The translations under genes and the position numbers were made by a program. This document shows positions 23,022 to 35,459 of a DNA stretch of 64,000 nucleotides, piece by piece. The notes below the pieces were generated by a model. It was not told where the DNA came from. It made no database searches and saw nothing but the letters and a program-made list of their open reading frames with translations. The stretch covers positions 26,179,278 to 26,243,277 of the forward strand of contig CM077824.1 in assembly GCA_039720395.1 (NCBI GenBank). The letters are read 5' to 3'. Each line of letters starts with the position of its first letter. Within the stretch, counting starts at the first letter, position 1. This DNA is from Liquidambar formosana. Taxonomy: Eukaryota > Streptophyta > Magnoliopsida > Saxifragales > Altingiaceae.

Positions 23022-23191
23022 GCCATGTCAGCTTCAGCCCAAATTTGACCCCTTTCGGCTTCCAAATGTGTTTCAGGGCTCAAATCAACTCCGATTTTTA
23101 CGAAACGAAAGCCAAAACGACGGTGTTTCGAAGGGGAATGTAATTTGAGTCACTTGAGGGCAAGAAACCCTAGCCATGGCTGCATGGTTGG

Positions 23192-24883
23192 TGTTGGGAA
23201 TCAAACTAGAGAGGAAAAACTACAAAGGGCGGAATTAAAATTTTCCTACGATTCCCAAACCCATGAATCCGATTATGCATAATACAAAAACATAAACCCT
23301 AACTACCAAGAGAGTTGGGATTACTTACAGTTGATTAATATCTTCTCCTTTATGCTCCAAGCTTTGTCTTCTCCTTTTTGCTCCAAGCTTTGTCTCCGGA
23401 CAGCGGTGAATGAGCAGCCCAAGTGTGCTGCCTCCAACGGTATCCACACCTAGCTTGAGCTTGAAGTCCTTTCCTTCTTCTTCCTTGTTGTTGCTAGAGG
23501 TGGAGAAGAAAGAGAGAGAGAGAGGGAGAGCTGTAATTTTCAGCCAGCCCTTGGGGAGGAGTGATTGTGATTATGTCATCACCTTATAGTAGGCAGTATA
23601 TAGCCCACTAATAGGGCTGGCCAAGGGGGATTCCAAACCCTAATCTAATTTGTGTAATTACTCTTAATTACACAATTAGCCCACTAGTTTGCATCAAATA
23701 CAAATTAGCCCCTTAAAGAACTTTTCTTTAATCACTTATACCCTTTCTCTCATAGACAATCAAGCTCTCTTAGCATGATCAGTGTGTGACCCATTGGGTT
23801 CACATCATCAAGTAGTAGGAACAGCACAAGTTGTGCACAATGGAACACTTTCCATTAAGGGTCTAATTGAAACTCCTTTCAATTCCCTAATTGATTATAA
23901 CTCATTTATATCAATTAGGGCTTCTACTAACCATGAGTAACACCTAGCATATGGCTCATGGTGTGGTCCTTAATGAGGTGAATAGTCATTTACAAAGAAC
24001 CCTTCTGTTATAGTTTACAGGTTACAATTCCATCCTTCCATCAACACAATGTCTCTAATTGAACTAATAGGACATGGAAGTCTGTCAAGTCCCTAGTTCA
24101 ATTATTTTATACTCATTCATTAATATCAACTCAATGATGAACTTATGGAAACTCCTTTCCATATTCATTCTACCATGGGCCCATGGATTTAATGAGTTAT
24201 ATTCAATGAATGCTGTATGAGACATTCACTCACTTTTTCCTGAGAGTGATAGATTCCTTGTTGGTCACTCACATGCCTTCACACACATAGCAGTAGGGCC
24301 AATGAACACCCTTACAGACCCCTGAATAGGATCTGCACTTAGTGTTATCAAACTTCTAAAGCTACATGTATAAGACAACCATGGTGTCTCAGGTCTAAGG
24401 ATTACTTGTACCACTATAACAATGAGAAACTGATTGACAGGCAGGTTAAAACTCCATTCAGTTTATCTCATATCTTTGGTCACATTTAGTGTACCTATTC
24501 TTATAATAGGCACCCACTTGTTGGTTGTAGTGTCTCCACACAAATAGCTTGAGACTAGCTATCCTCCTATAGAGTCAACCTAACAAGTGCTAGTCCTATG
24601 GTTCATTACTGTCCATCATAGTGAACCTTCAACTAGGAATGATTTAGGAGTTTAGTACAGAGATATATTTACAGTCTCAAAATTACAACCCTTTGTAATT
24701 TCATATTCTCAACTCTAACTCCATGGACATATTATGTAAATATAAATGATGCATATAAACATAATAGAATAAGCCCTTTTGTTAAATCAATAATAAATGT
24801 GACATATATAAATGAAATCAATTGATTGTTCCTAATCCCTAAACAATCATCTCCATGATTGGCTCTAGGGCATAATCCTAACA
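23192..24883 (-). mobile_element. Solo copia LTR inside the e1 LTR
   Basis: It runs TGTTGGGAATC...AATCCTAACA, with GTTGG duplicated at 23187-23191 and 24884-24888. The uninterrupted site CATGGTTGGGTCC is seen in the other e1 LTR at about 5930-5942. It belongs to the same copia family as the LTRs at 1908 and 54483. It probably arose by LTR-LTR recombination after e1 inserted. Confidence 0.95.
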
Positions 24884-25431
24884 GTTGGGTCCTACGAAGG
24901 TGGTTAACCGCTATGCCTCACCATCGCTTAGCTTAGGTATGCACATAGGGTCGCATCGAATGCTTTCCAATTCGAAATTCAACCTCCCTAAACACATTTG
25001 GGGATGAAATTAAGACTAATCAAGGTTAAATGAGTAGTCATAGAGTGAAAATCATGAGCCAATTCGGGCTAACCCGAAGTAGGTCTCTTAGCCAACCTGA
25101 GCCTTGTTGAGCCATTCTAATCCCGAACCATCAATTCATCGAATTAAACCCATAAATACCTCAAATGCATCTATATGAACTCCAATTGGCAACTTGGAGA
25201 TCATTTCAAGGTCAAATGGAAAGTTTGTGACCAAAAAGACGATTATGCCCCTCAAGTCACAAAAGTTCTTATTAGCCCTCGAGATCAACTTCAAATCGAA
25301 CCAAAATTCATACACACCATCCTTAGGACCCTAGAAACTCAATGCAAAAGACTAGGCTCAAAAAGGAAACAAAAAGACACATGCAATGACAAACCCTAGC
25401 TAAGGTGGCAAAAATGGGGTGTGACACAATG

Positions 25432-25793
25432 ATGTGATGACATCATAATTTGGAGGCTCCCCAAGGGCTGGCCAGAATTTCCAGCCTCCCTCTCTCTCTC
25501 TCTCTTCTCTTCTCCTACACTAGCAACAACAAGGAAAAGGAGGAAAGGACTTGAAGCTTTAGCTAGGTGTGGATACCGTTGGAGGCAGCACACTTGGGCT
25601 GCTCATTCATCGCTATCTGGAATCAAAGCTTGGAGCAAAAAGGAGAAGACAAAAATTCTGTAAGTGTTCTAACCCTCTTTGTAGTTAGGGTTTGATTTTG
25701 TGTTATGCATAGTTAGATTCATGGGCTGTGGAATCGTAGGAAAAATTTTTATATTCCGCACTTCAATTTTTCCCTCTTGTTTGATTCCCAACA
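25432..25793 (+). mobile_element. 3' LTR of the + strand copia element, second part
   Basis: This continues the LTR broken at 3202 and ends TTGATTCCCAACA. A GA/CT microsatellite lies near 25491-25513. Confidence 0.9.
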
Positions 25794-26117
25794 CTTGCCT
25801 GGCAGGGCACAGAATATTCCCAGAACTTGCAATGTATGCTCAGCCATGCCCCAAGTATTCTACACAAATCTACTTTTAGACTCATTAAAGCCCCTTTTGG
25901 TATTGAAGCTACAACGTCTCCACTTATTAAATATCAAATGTTCAAGGATTTTATTAATATCATCCCGTGACTCAGATTCCATTCTAAATGTCCATTGTCC
26001 AACAGTGTTTGAACTAGGCATACCCAACCACTCCAAAATTTTGATGAATTATAACTTATTGAAATTTGAAACAGAATAGGGGAAAAAACAAACAAAGAAG
26101 GAATGAAGAAAGCCAGG
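25794..26117. other. Unassigned 324 bp between two retroelements
   Basis: This stretch matches no repeat elsewhere in the window, so it may be host DNA or an older element. The minus strand holds a short open stretch, about 60 codons, including VGQWTFRMESESRDDINKIL, with no start or homologue I recognise. It could be a gene fragment; evidence is weak. Confidence 0.4.
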
Positions 26118-29064
26118 TGTGAACCCCAGAAAGTGGCCCACAAGGATTTGGCGAAAGAATGGGTGAAAGACAACAAACGAAAAGGAGTCGCCACCTCATT
26201 TTTTAGGAAAAAGAGGAAAACCATAAAAATGTTTTATTTTCAAAACCACATGACTCCATTAAAGGAAAAGCAAAGTCTTTGAAACCAGAAAATTGGATTC
26301 GGGGGCTAAGTTACGACGTGGGAAGGTTCTGGGCAAAGCCTATAGGCACCCACATTGCCCGAGTTGGTCTCTTAATTTGATTGGGCTAACTTAAGATCTT
26401 TTTCACTCAAATATCATCATATATCATCACAAGGCGGCATGCATAACATATATTCCATCCATCCATCTCATCCATGCATAATCAAACAAGTAAAACAAAA
26501 CAGAAAAAAAGACGAAAAGAGAAGAAAAGCCTAGGACACTTGGATCCTAGAACAAACTTGAGCCTCACGAAGAGCGCCTACGTACCATGCAGCGAAATAC
26601 ATGGATCAATGTCCACGTAGTTCGAAAAGAATAAAATTATGACCTAATATAAACCTATGGTAAATACCCTAGGTTTCCTTGTTCGAAAAATGTATTGAAT
26701 AATCCACAATTGAAAACTTCCACAAGAGGAAAACCTTGATAGAAAACCAGAATTTTATTGAAGGAAACCCTTGATAATTACCATATGTTCGTATTAAGAA
26801 ATAACCCTAGGAGGGAGAAGAGAAAAGAAAGAAGAAAAGTGAATTAGGGCACTTCATACCCTACTTACCTGAGTGCAAAAGCTCCAAGCATTAGCCATTT
26901 CAAGCAATAGCGGCCCTATTTGCAATAGGACAAGCATTGTACCTGTTTGCACCCTTACAAGTGCACAAAATCATGCAAAGAGAGCAATATACTAATCTGG
27001 ACAGAACCATAACAAGGCCTAAAATTACCCATTTATCATGCAAACAACAAGAATAATGAATAACTAAAGACCCCAACTCAATCCTACATGCAATGACCTA
27101 ACTAACATGCATAAAAACCTATCAAAGACACACTAACAATCATGAGAGACTCCAATAATATCAATAAACATGATAACTAAGTCTATTCTAACCGAAAAGA
27201 TGATATTTTATGCAAAATATGAAAATAGGCCTTCCTACGACGAGCTTTCTTAAGCGAAACTATCCTAAGATAATTTCACGTAAAAAAAGTCATTATGGGG
27301 AGGTGCTATTATCATATCCTATGTAAAATATATATACTAGAACACAATAGAAGTGATTTCATGCTTAAACACATCACAAAAAGCTCTCATGCAACACCTT
27401 ACTTAACAAAAAGGATAATTATCCTTAGGAACGGATAACATCTCCAAAAACCCTATGAAATCTACTGTATGAATGCAAACCTAGCATGATTCAACTATAT
27501 GCAGCATATATAGAAGGACTATGATGAGAAACAACTCACAGAGCTAAGCTAAGCATGCTGTATGAAACTTGTGTGATTTTAGGGTTATCGAAACCCTAAT
27601 CTCACAACTATGCATAAAAACCTATGAAAAGACTCTAACACATGCTCAAATCATCATGAATATCATTCATATCATATATATTAACTAACAGGAGCATCAA
27701 CTCATGACAATAATCACAGCAACCTAAACATGTGAACTATGCATGATTTAAGAGGGTAAAAAGGATAATACTTTCAAAACCCTAGCAAACTAAGGTTTAT
27801 CAAGCATATTAAACCATAAATCATCTCAAAATCATTCACATAACATCACACAAGCATTGAATTCAATCCATAAGAAGAGCAATAACATGCACTAGAACTA
27901 TCCTAAAGAAAGGAGGAGAAGATGAAGGAGGAAAGTCTAATTTTAGCAATTGAAAGTGTGTTTACCTCTTGTAGAACCTCCCTTGCCTTCAAAGTCCTTG
28001 TTCTCTTGCTTGCTTAGGGTTGAAAAGCCTTCTCTTGATGTCCTTCTAGCTCTCCAAACTCGTAGCTCCCTCTCTCTCTAAGTGTAAAGTGCAATTCACC
28101 TCCCTCTATGTGCTGAATATCATGTCCTTTATATAGAGAACTGACCCCCTAAACCAATGGCTAAGATTAATTCATTAAACAATGATCCTAGGGCTATTAG
28201 AGACTCTCTTGGTGCTCAAACAACCCAAACTTACACACTCCTAAAAGAAAACAAGTTATGAGGGCAGAGGAAACCGTCAAAAGAGGGAGAAAGAGTCATA
28301 ATTTCACTTGAGGACGGACTCTCTCGGATGACCAACTAGCCCCGGACGGTTACCTGAGGGCTCTTCTATTCCGCTCCGATTTTGAACTCCTTCTTGCTTC
28401 AGAAGTCCTAGAATGTTCAAATTAAGTCCGATTTTGACAAAATAAAAGCCAAAACGACCGTGTTTCGAAGGGGAACACATTTTTAAGCATTTTAGGACAA
28501 AAATCCTTAACCATGGGTACATGGTTAGGTTTTACAAAGGTGGTTAACCATGGTGCCTCACCGTCACTAAGCTAGGTTTGTACACAAGGTCGAACCAAAT
28601 GCTTTCCAAATCGAAATTCGATCTTCTAAACATACCTAGGATGTAAATAAAGCCCAATTAAAGTTAAATGAGAGAAAATTGGTTGGGTCTTATGAGTCAA
28701 TTTGAGCAAACCAAGAAAGGGTCTTTTAGCCAACCTGAACCATTATGAGCCGAATTGATCTTAAACCATTAATTCATGAAATTAAACCTATATATAGACT
28801 CTATGTACTCATATGAACTCGAAGGAATGACTTGGGATTCATTTCAAGGTCAAATGGAAAATATACGGCTTAAAAGACGATTATACCCTTAAAGTCGCAA
28901 AAGTTCTTATTGACTATCGAGACGAACTCCAAATCACTTCAAAATTCATACACATGATATTCAATGCCATAGAAACTTAATGCAAAAGACTAGACTCGAA
29001 AAGGACTCAAAATCCTACATGAAATGATATGTCCTAGCTAAGGTGCCAAAAATGGGGTGTAACA
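26118..29064 (-). repeat. LTR of Tat e2b
   Basis: 2,947 bp, clearly related to 30626-33617 with several percent divergence by eye. A TATA-like box is read on the minus strand from 28128-28135. The palindromic module is shortened here to about 28321-28358, with a single core. Confidence 0.85.
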
Positions 29065-29449
29065 GAAGCCCCTCATTGGTGAAGAAGTTTCACTTGTGAG
29101 CCAATGATAAAAGAACAACCCATTTTTGTTCGATGGATTAATCTCATTAATACCAAAAAACTCAAATGGAGCCATAAAGATAGACTTCGTCATATCTAAG
29201 TACGTGATGATTTCATCGAAGCAAATAATTGATTGCATGCCAACATTCGTTGGTGCGCTCATGCAAATGCCTTTACCATGCACTAATTGCATTAGTGATA
29301 TCCACATGGTCTTCTCATGATGCGAAACTAGTTGCACTAGTGCATCACAAGGTATCCTGCCAATTGCATTGGAACAAGTTATTTCATAACAAGTAAAACT
29401 CATAGATCATCATTTTATGTGAAATCATCGTTGAATTGAATGTCCATCA

Positions 29450-30240
29450 ATTCAAAACCAAGTGCATTTCATGCCAATCTCACTGGAGATAATAAAGATA
29501 GTGAGTTATTTCATAACTCATGAATTGTCATTTCATATGAAATTATTATTATCACATGATTTCATGCCACTTTCAGTGGAAATAGCAAAGATAGTGAGTT
29601 ATTTCACAACTCTTGGATCATCTTTTTATGTGAAATTATCATTATCACATGATTTCATACCACTTTTAGTGGAAACAGTAAAGATAGTGAGTTATTTCAT
29701 AACTCATGAATCATCATTTCATGTGAAATTATCATTATCACACGACTTCATGCCACTTTCAGTGGGAATAGCAAAGATAGTGAGTTATTTCATAACTCAT
29801 GAATCATCATTTCATGTGAAATTATCTTAATCACATGATATGAGATCCAATTGCAAGTCAATTGATTCAAAATCAAGCTTATTTCTTATCATTTCATGTG
29901 AAATTATCTTTATCACATGGTATGATAATGAGTTGAAAGTCATTTTACTCAAAAGCAAATTCATTTCTCATCATTTCATGTGAAGTTGTCTTTATCACAT
30001 GAAATGACATTGAATTGAGAGTCATTCAACTCAAAATCAAGTTCATTTCTCATCATTTCATGTGAAGTTGTCTTTATTATATGAAATGACATTGAATTGA
30101 GAGTTAATTGATCGAAAATCAAGCTTATTTCATGTTATTTCATGTGAAATTATCTTTATCACATGATTATCAAGTCATTTCATGTGAAATTATCTTTATC
30201 ACATGACATGATATCACTATCATCATATAGAGAATTGAAT
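29450..30240. repeat. Satellite-like array of e2b, 93-bp unit
   Basis: The word GTGAGTTATTTCA recurs at 29501, 29594, 29687 and 29780, exactly 93 bp apart. Shorter, irregular units built on TCATTTCATGTGAA follow to about 30240. Inverted repeats include TCATGTGA...TCACATGA, GAGTTAT-ttc-ATAACTC and CCACT-ttc-AGTGG. Because 93 is a multiple of three, open frames across it are artefacts. Confidence 0.9.
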
Positions 30241-30485
30241 TTCAAGACTTGAAAGTCAATCTATTCGACACCAAGCTCATTTCATGAGAAAGCTATTTAT
30301 CATAGCCATAACAATTCCTCGTTATGTGGGCAAATACAATCACCCAAGATTCAAAAATTTCATTGAAACTTGATAAACTTGGGGGATATTTTCATCCCAT
30401 AGCTCAAAGATTGAACATAAAGTCAATTTGGAGAAGTTTAGAGATCACAAGTGCGCAAGACAGGGCAAACGGGCAAAGCGGGCTA

Positions 30486-30593
30486 GGGTGATCATCTGCC
30501 CTCAGATGGTCAACCGTCCAAGGCAAGACGGCTGACTGTCCAGGGGGGGACGGTTACTCGAGCCCACCAAGGAAAAAATCTGGGTTTATAAAA
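30486..30593 (+). promoter_or_regulatory. Palindromic module and TATA box of the e2b PMD promoter
   Basis: The module begins GGGTGATCATCTG, has GACGGCTGACTGTCC-type cores and ends CGGTTACTCGAG. A good TATA box, TTTATAAAA, is at 30585-30593 within an inverted repeat of GGGTTT and AAACCC. The gene itself is cut off by the LTR at 30626. Confidence 0.7.
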
Positions 30594-30625
30594 CCCAACT
30601 CTTGCCCACTCATTCCCACATTCTC

Positions 30626-33617
30626 TGTGAACCCCGAAAAACGGCCCACAAGGATTTGGCAAAAGAAAATGGGTGAAAGACAACAAACGAAAAAGGAGTC
30701 GCCACCTCATTTTTTAGGGAAAAGAGGAAAACCACAAAAATGTTATATCTTCAAAACCACATGACTCCAATAAAGGAAAAGCAAAGTCTTTGAAACTAGA
30801 AAATTGGATTCGGGGGCTAAGTTACGACGTGGGAAGGTTCTAGGCAAAGCCCATAGGCACCCACATCGCCTGAGTTGGTCTTTTAATTTGATTGGGCTAA
30901 CTTAAGATCTTTTCCACTCAACTATCATCATATATCATCACAAGGCAGCATGCATATCATGTATTCCATCCAATCATCCATGCACAATCAACCAAATAAA
31001 ACAAAACAAAAAAAGAAGAAAAGAAAAGAAAAGCCTAGGATACTTGGATCCTAGAACGGACTTGAGCCTCATGAAGAGCGCCTACGTACCATGCAGCGAA
31101 ATACATGGATCAAAGTCCACGTAGTTCGAAAAGAATAGGGTTACAACCTAATACAAACCCATGGTAAATACCCTAGGTTTCCTTATTTGAAAATATATTG
31201 ATTTAGTCCAAAATTGAAAACTTCCACAAGAGGAAAACCTTGATAGAAAACCATAATTTTATTAATATAGGAAACCTTTGATAATCACCATATGTTCATA
31301 TTATGAAATAACCCTAGGAGGGAGAAGAGAAGAGAAAGAAGAAAAGTGAATTAGGGCACTTCATACCCTACTTACCTGAGCGCAATAGCTCCAAGAATTA
31401 GCCATTTCAAGCAATAGCGGCCCTATTTGCAATAGGACAAGCATTGTACCTATTTGCACCCTTACAAATTCACAAAATCATGCAAAGAGAGCAATATACT
31501 AATCTGGACAGAACCATGACAAGGCCTAAAATTATCCATTTATCATGCAAACAACAAGAATAATGAATAACTAAGGACCCTAACTCAATCCTACATGTAA
31601 TGACCCAACTAACATGCATAAAAAACCTATGAGAAACATGCTAACAGTCATGAGAGACTCCAATAATATCAATAAACATGGTAACTAAGCACATTCTAAC
31701 CAAAAGGATAACATTTTATGTAAAATATGAAAACAGGCCTTCCTACCGCGAGCTTTCTTAAGCGAAACTATCCTAAGATAATTTCACGTAAAAAAAGTCA
31801 TTATGGGGAGGTCCAATCAACATATCCTACGTAAAATATATATACTAGAACACAATAGAAGTGATTTCATGCTTAAACACATCACAGAAAGCTCTCATGC
31901 AAAACCTCACTCAACGAAAAGGATAATTATCCTTAGAAAAGGATAATGTCTCCAAAAACCCTATAAAATCTACTACATGAATGCAAACCTGGCATGATTC
32001 AACTATATGCAGCATATATAGAATGACTATGATGAGAAACAACTAAAAAAGTTAAGCTAGGCATGCTGTATGAAACTTGTGCGAATTCAGGGTTATCGAA
32101 ACCCTAATTTCACAACCATGCATTAAAACCTATGAAACGACTCTAACACATGCTCAAATTATCATGAATATCATTCATATCACATATATTAACTAACAGG
32201 AGTATCAATTCATGATAATAATCACAGCAACCTAAACATGTGAACTATGCATGATTTAAGAAGATAAGAAGAATAACACTATCCAATCCTTAGTAAACCA
32301 GGGATCATCAAGCATATAAAGCCATAAATCATCTTAAAATCATTCATAATGCATCCTAAAAACATTGAACTAACCTAACATGTGGAGTTATATCATGCAC
32401 TAGAACTATCATAGAAGAAGAAGGAGAAGGAGAAGGAGAGAACTCATGTTCAGCATTAAATAGACATGCTTACCTCTTGTAGACTCTTCCTTGTCTTTAA
32501 ACTTCTTGTTTCCTTGCTTGCTTGGGGTTGAAGAGCCTCCTCTTGATGTCCTTCTAGCTCTCCAAACTCATAGCTCCCTCTCTCTCTAAGTATAAAGTGC
32601 AATTAACCTCCCCCTATGTGCTGAATACCATGTCCTTTATATAGAGAACTGACCCCCTAAACCAATGGCTAAGATTAATTCATTAAACAATGATCCTAGG
32701 GCTATTAGAGACTCTCTTGGTGCTCAAACAACTCAAACTTACACACTCCTAAGAGAAAACAAGTTGTAATGGCGGAGGAAACCGTCAAAAGAGGGAGAGA
32801 AGAGTCAGAAGTTGAGTTGAGGACGGACTCCTCAGGTGACCAACTAGGCTTGGACGGTTAGCCATCTGGGCTTGGACGGCTGACCATCCAGCTCCGGACG
32901 GTTACCCGAGGGCTTTCCTTGTTTCACTCCGGTTTTGACTCCTACTCGTTGTAGAAGTCCTAGAATGCTCAAATTAAGTCCGATGTTGACGAAATAAAAG
33001 CCAAAACGACCGTGTTTCGAAGGGGAACACATTTTTAGGCATTTTAGGACAAAAATACTCAACCATGAGTGCATGGTTAGGTTTTACAAAGGTAGTTAAC
33101 TATGGTGCCTCATTGTTGCTAAGCTGGGTTTGTACACAAGGTCGAACCAAATGCTTTCCCAATCGAAATTCGATCTTTCTAAACATACCTAGGATGTAAA
33201 TAAAGCCCAATTGAAGTTAAATGAGAGAAAATTGGTTGGGTCTTATGAGTCAATTTGAGCAAACCAAGAAAGGGTCTTTTAGCCAACCCGAACCATTATG
33301 AGCCAAATTAATCTTAAACCATTAGTTCATGAAATTGAACCTATATATAGACTCTATATAACCATATGAACTCGAGGAAATGACTCAGGATTCATTTCAA
33401 GGTCAAATGGAAAATATACGGCTTAAAGGACGATTATGCCCTTAAAGTCGCAAAAGTTCTTATTGACTATCGAAATGAACTCCAAATCACTTCAAAATTG
33501 ATACACATGATATTCAATGCCATAGAAACTCAATGCAAAAGACTAGACTCAAAAAGAACTCAAAATCCTACATTAAATGATGTGTCCTAGCTAAGGTGAC
33601 AAAAATGGGGTGTAACA
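30626..33617 (-). repeat. 3' LTR of Tat e2
   Basis: 2,992 bp, TGTGAACCCC...GTGTAACA on the + strand. The palindromic module lies at 32831-32910. It is related in layout to the e1 LTR but of another family. Confidence 0.88.
32831..32910. promoter_or_regulatory. Palindromic module in the e2 LTR
   Basis: It begins CTCAGGTGACC and ends GGTTACCCGAG, with cores GACGGTTAGCCATC and GACGGCTGACCATCC. The GAC...GTC/ATC type matches the modules of the antisense genes in e2, not those of e1. Confidence 0.75.
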
Positions 33618-33659
33618 GAAGCCCCTCATTGGTGAACAAGTTTCACTTGTGAGCCAATG
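33618..33659 (-). promoter_or_regulatory. PPT of e2 and adjoining hairpin
   Basis: In sense, ATGAGGGGCTTC abuts the LTR. The two-stage stem reads CATTGG/CCAATG and ACAAGT/ACTTGT, with the same loop TTC as in e1; the inner stem differs from e1 by one compensated pair. Confidence 0.68.
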
Positions 33660-34009
33660 ATCAAAGAACAACCCATTTTTGTTCGATGGATTAATCTCAT
33701 TAATACCAACAAACTCGAATGGAACCATGAGGATAGATTTCGTCATATCCGAGCACGCGACGATTTCATTGAAGCAAATAATTTATTACATGCCAACATT
33801 CGTTGGTCCACTCATGCAAATGCCTTTACCATGCACTAATTGCATTAGTGATATCCACATGGTCTTCTCATGATGTGAGACTAGTTGCACTAGTGCATCA
33901 CAAGGTATCCTACCAATTGCATTGGAATTCTCAAAACAAGTTATTCCATAACTAGTGAAACTCATAGATCATCATTTTATGTGAATTTATCATTGAATTG
34001 AATGTCCAT

Positions 34010-34920
34010 CAATTCGAAACCAAGTGCATTTCATGCCAATATCACTGGGGATAACAAAGGTAGTGAGTTATTTCATAACTCATGACTCGTCATTTCATGT
34101 GAATTTATCGTTAGCACACGATTTCATGCCACTTTTAGTGGAAATAGCGAAGATAGCGAGTTATTTCATAACTCATGAATCATCATTTCATGTGAAATTA
34201 TCGTTATCACATGATTTCATGCCACTTTCAGTGGAAATAGCAAAGATAGTGAGTTATTTCATAACCCTTGAATCATCATTTCATGTGAAATTATCGTTAT
34301 CACATGATTTCATGCCACTTTCAGTGGAAATAGCAAAGACAGTGAGTTATTTCATAACTCTTGAATCATCATTTTATGTGAAATTATCGTTATCACATGA
34401 TATGAGATCCAATTGCAAGTAAATTGATTCAAAGTCAACCTTATTTCTTATCATTTCATGTGAAATTGTCTTTATCACATGATATGATAATGAATTGAAA
34501 GTCATTTAACTCAAAAATCAAGTTCATTTCTTATCATTTCATGTGAAGTTGTCTTCATCACATGAAATGACATTGAATTGGGAGTCATTCAACTCAAAAT
34601 CAAGTTTATTTCTTATCATTTCATGTGAAGTTGTCTTTATCACATGAAATGACATTGAATTAAGAGTTAATTGATCGAAAATCAAGCTTATTTCATGTTA
34701 TTTCATGTGAAATTATCTTTATCACATAATACAACATTGATTTGAAAGTCAAAAAAACAAAGTGCATTTCATGCCATTTTCCCAAAGATGGCAAGTTACT
34801 TCGTAACTAGCATAACTCATGAATCATCATTTCATGTGAAGTTATCTTTATCACATGATTAGCGAGTCATTTCATGTGAAATTATCTTTATCACATGATA
34901 TGATATCACTATCATCATAT
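34010..34920. repeat. Satellite-like array of e2, 93-bp unit
   Basis: GTGAGTTATTTCA (or GCGAG) recurs at 34063, 34156, 34249 and 34342, exactly 93 bp apart, followed by irregular units to about 34920. It is the same array as in e2b with the same inverted repeats. Confidence 0.9.
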
Positions 34921-35177
34921 AGAGAATTGAATTCCAAGGCTTGAAAGCCGATCTATTCATCACCAAGCTTATTTCATGAGAAAGCTATTTATCATAGCCA
35001 CAACAATTCCTTGTTATGTGGGTAAATACAATCACCCAAGATTCAAAAATTTCATTAAAACTTGATAAACTTGGGGGATATATTCATCCCATAGCTCAAG
35101 GATTGAACATAAAGTCAATTTGGAGAAGTTTAGAGGTCGCAAGCGCGCGAGACGGGGCAAATGGGCAAAGCGGGCTA

Positions 35178-35286
35178 GGGTGACCATCTGCCCTCAGATG
35201 GTCAACCGTCCAGGGCAAGACGGCTGACCGTCCAAGGGGGGACGGTTACCCGAGCCCACCATTGAAAAAATTCTAGGTTTTTAAAC
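35178..35286 (+). promoter_or_regulatory. Palindromic module and TATA-like box of the e2 PMD promoter
   Basis: The module runs from GGGTGACCATCTG to GGTTACCCGAG (35178-35254), with the cores GATGGTCAACCGTCC and GACGGCTGACCGTCC. GGTTTTTAAACCC lies at about 35276-35288. Confidence 0.68.
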
Positions 35287-35459
35287 CCATGTTAGCCCAC
35301 TCATTCTCATACTCTCCCAACCTGAAAATTAGAGAGTTTTTCTCTCTAAACTCTCATTCTATCTTCTCTATCTCTCATTCTCTCATTCCTACTTCAAAGA
35401 CATTCAATCCAAACATCAAATGCACATCAAACAACAACAAATCAAGCCCATTTAATAAT

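Larger units (their letters stand above)
3203..25426 (-). mobile_element. Complete Tat-clade Ty3/gypsy element (e1) with two antisense genes
   Basis: The element has two LTRs of about 3.3 kb, TGTGGACC...GTGTGACA as read on the + strand, with a 5-bp target site duplication CAATG at 3198-3202 and 25427-25431. The sense direction is minus: PBS at 20422-20439, gag, protease, RT, RNase H, second RNase H, integrase, then a 3' region and PPT at about 6477. The second RNase H and the extra ORFs between pol and the 3' LTR are hallmarks of the Tat clade (Ogre/Retand/Tat groups). The 5' LTR carries a nested solo copia LTR. By eye the LTRs differ by roughly 1-2%. Confidence 0.93.
20444..25426 (-). repeat. 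5' LTR of Tat e1, interrupted
   Basis: It matches 3203-6476 except for a solo copia LTR at 23192-24883. An A-run at about 22447-22478 is longer than in the other LTR. The last bases GTGTGACA are followed by the CAATG target duplicate. Confidence 0.92.
26118..30625 (-). mobile_element. Tat e2b: 3' LTR plus the 3' end of an internal region
   Basis: It runs from TGTGAACCCC at 26118 and has an LTR (26118-29064), a PPT hairpin (29074-29106), a satellite array and the promoter of an antisense PMD gene. It stops where the next LTR begins at 30626. It is a close relative of 30626-35280. It is either an older element hit by e2 or one unit of a tandem pair. Confidence 0.8.

Noticed and set aside
29462..29830. 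Open frame with a 31-residue repeated peptide
   Set aside because: It comes from the 93-bp satellite, whose period is a multiple of three. The same appears at 34024-34422. There is no other sign of coding.
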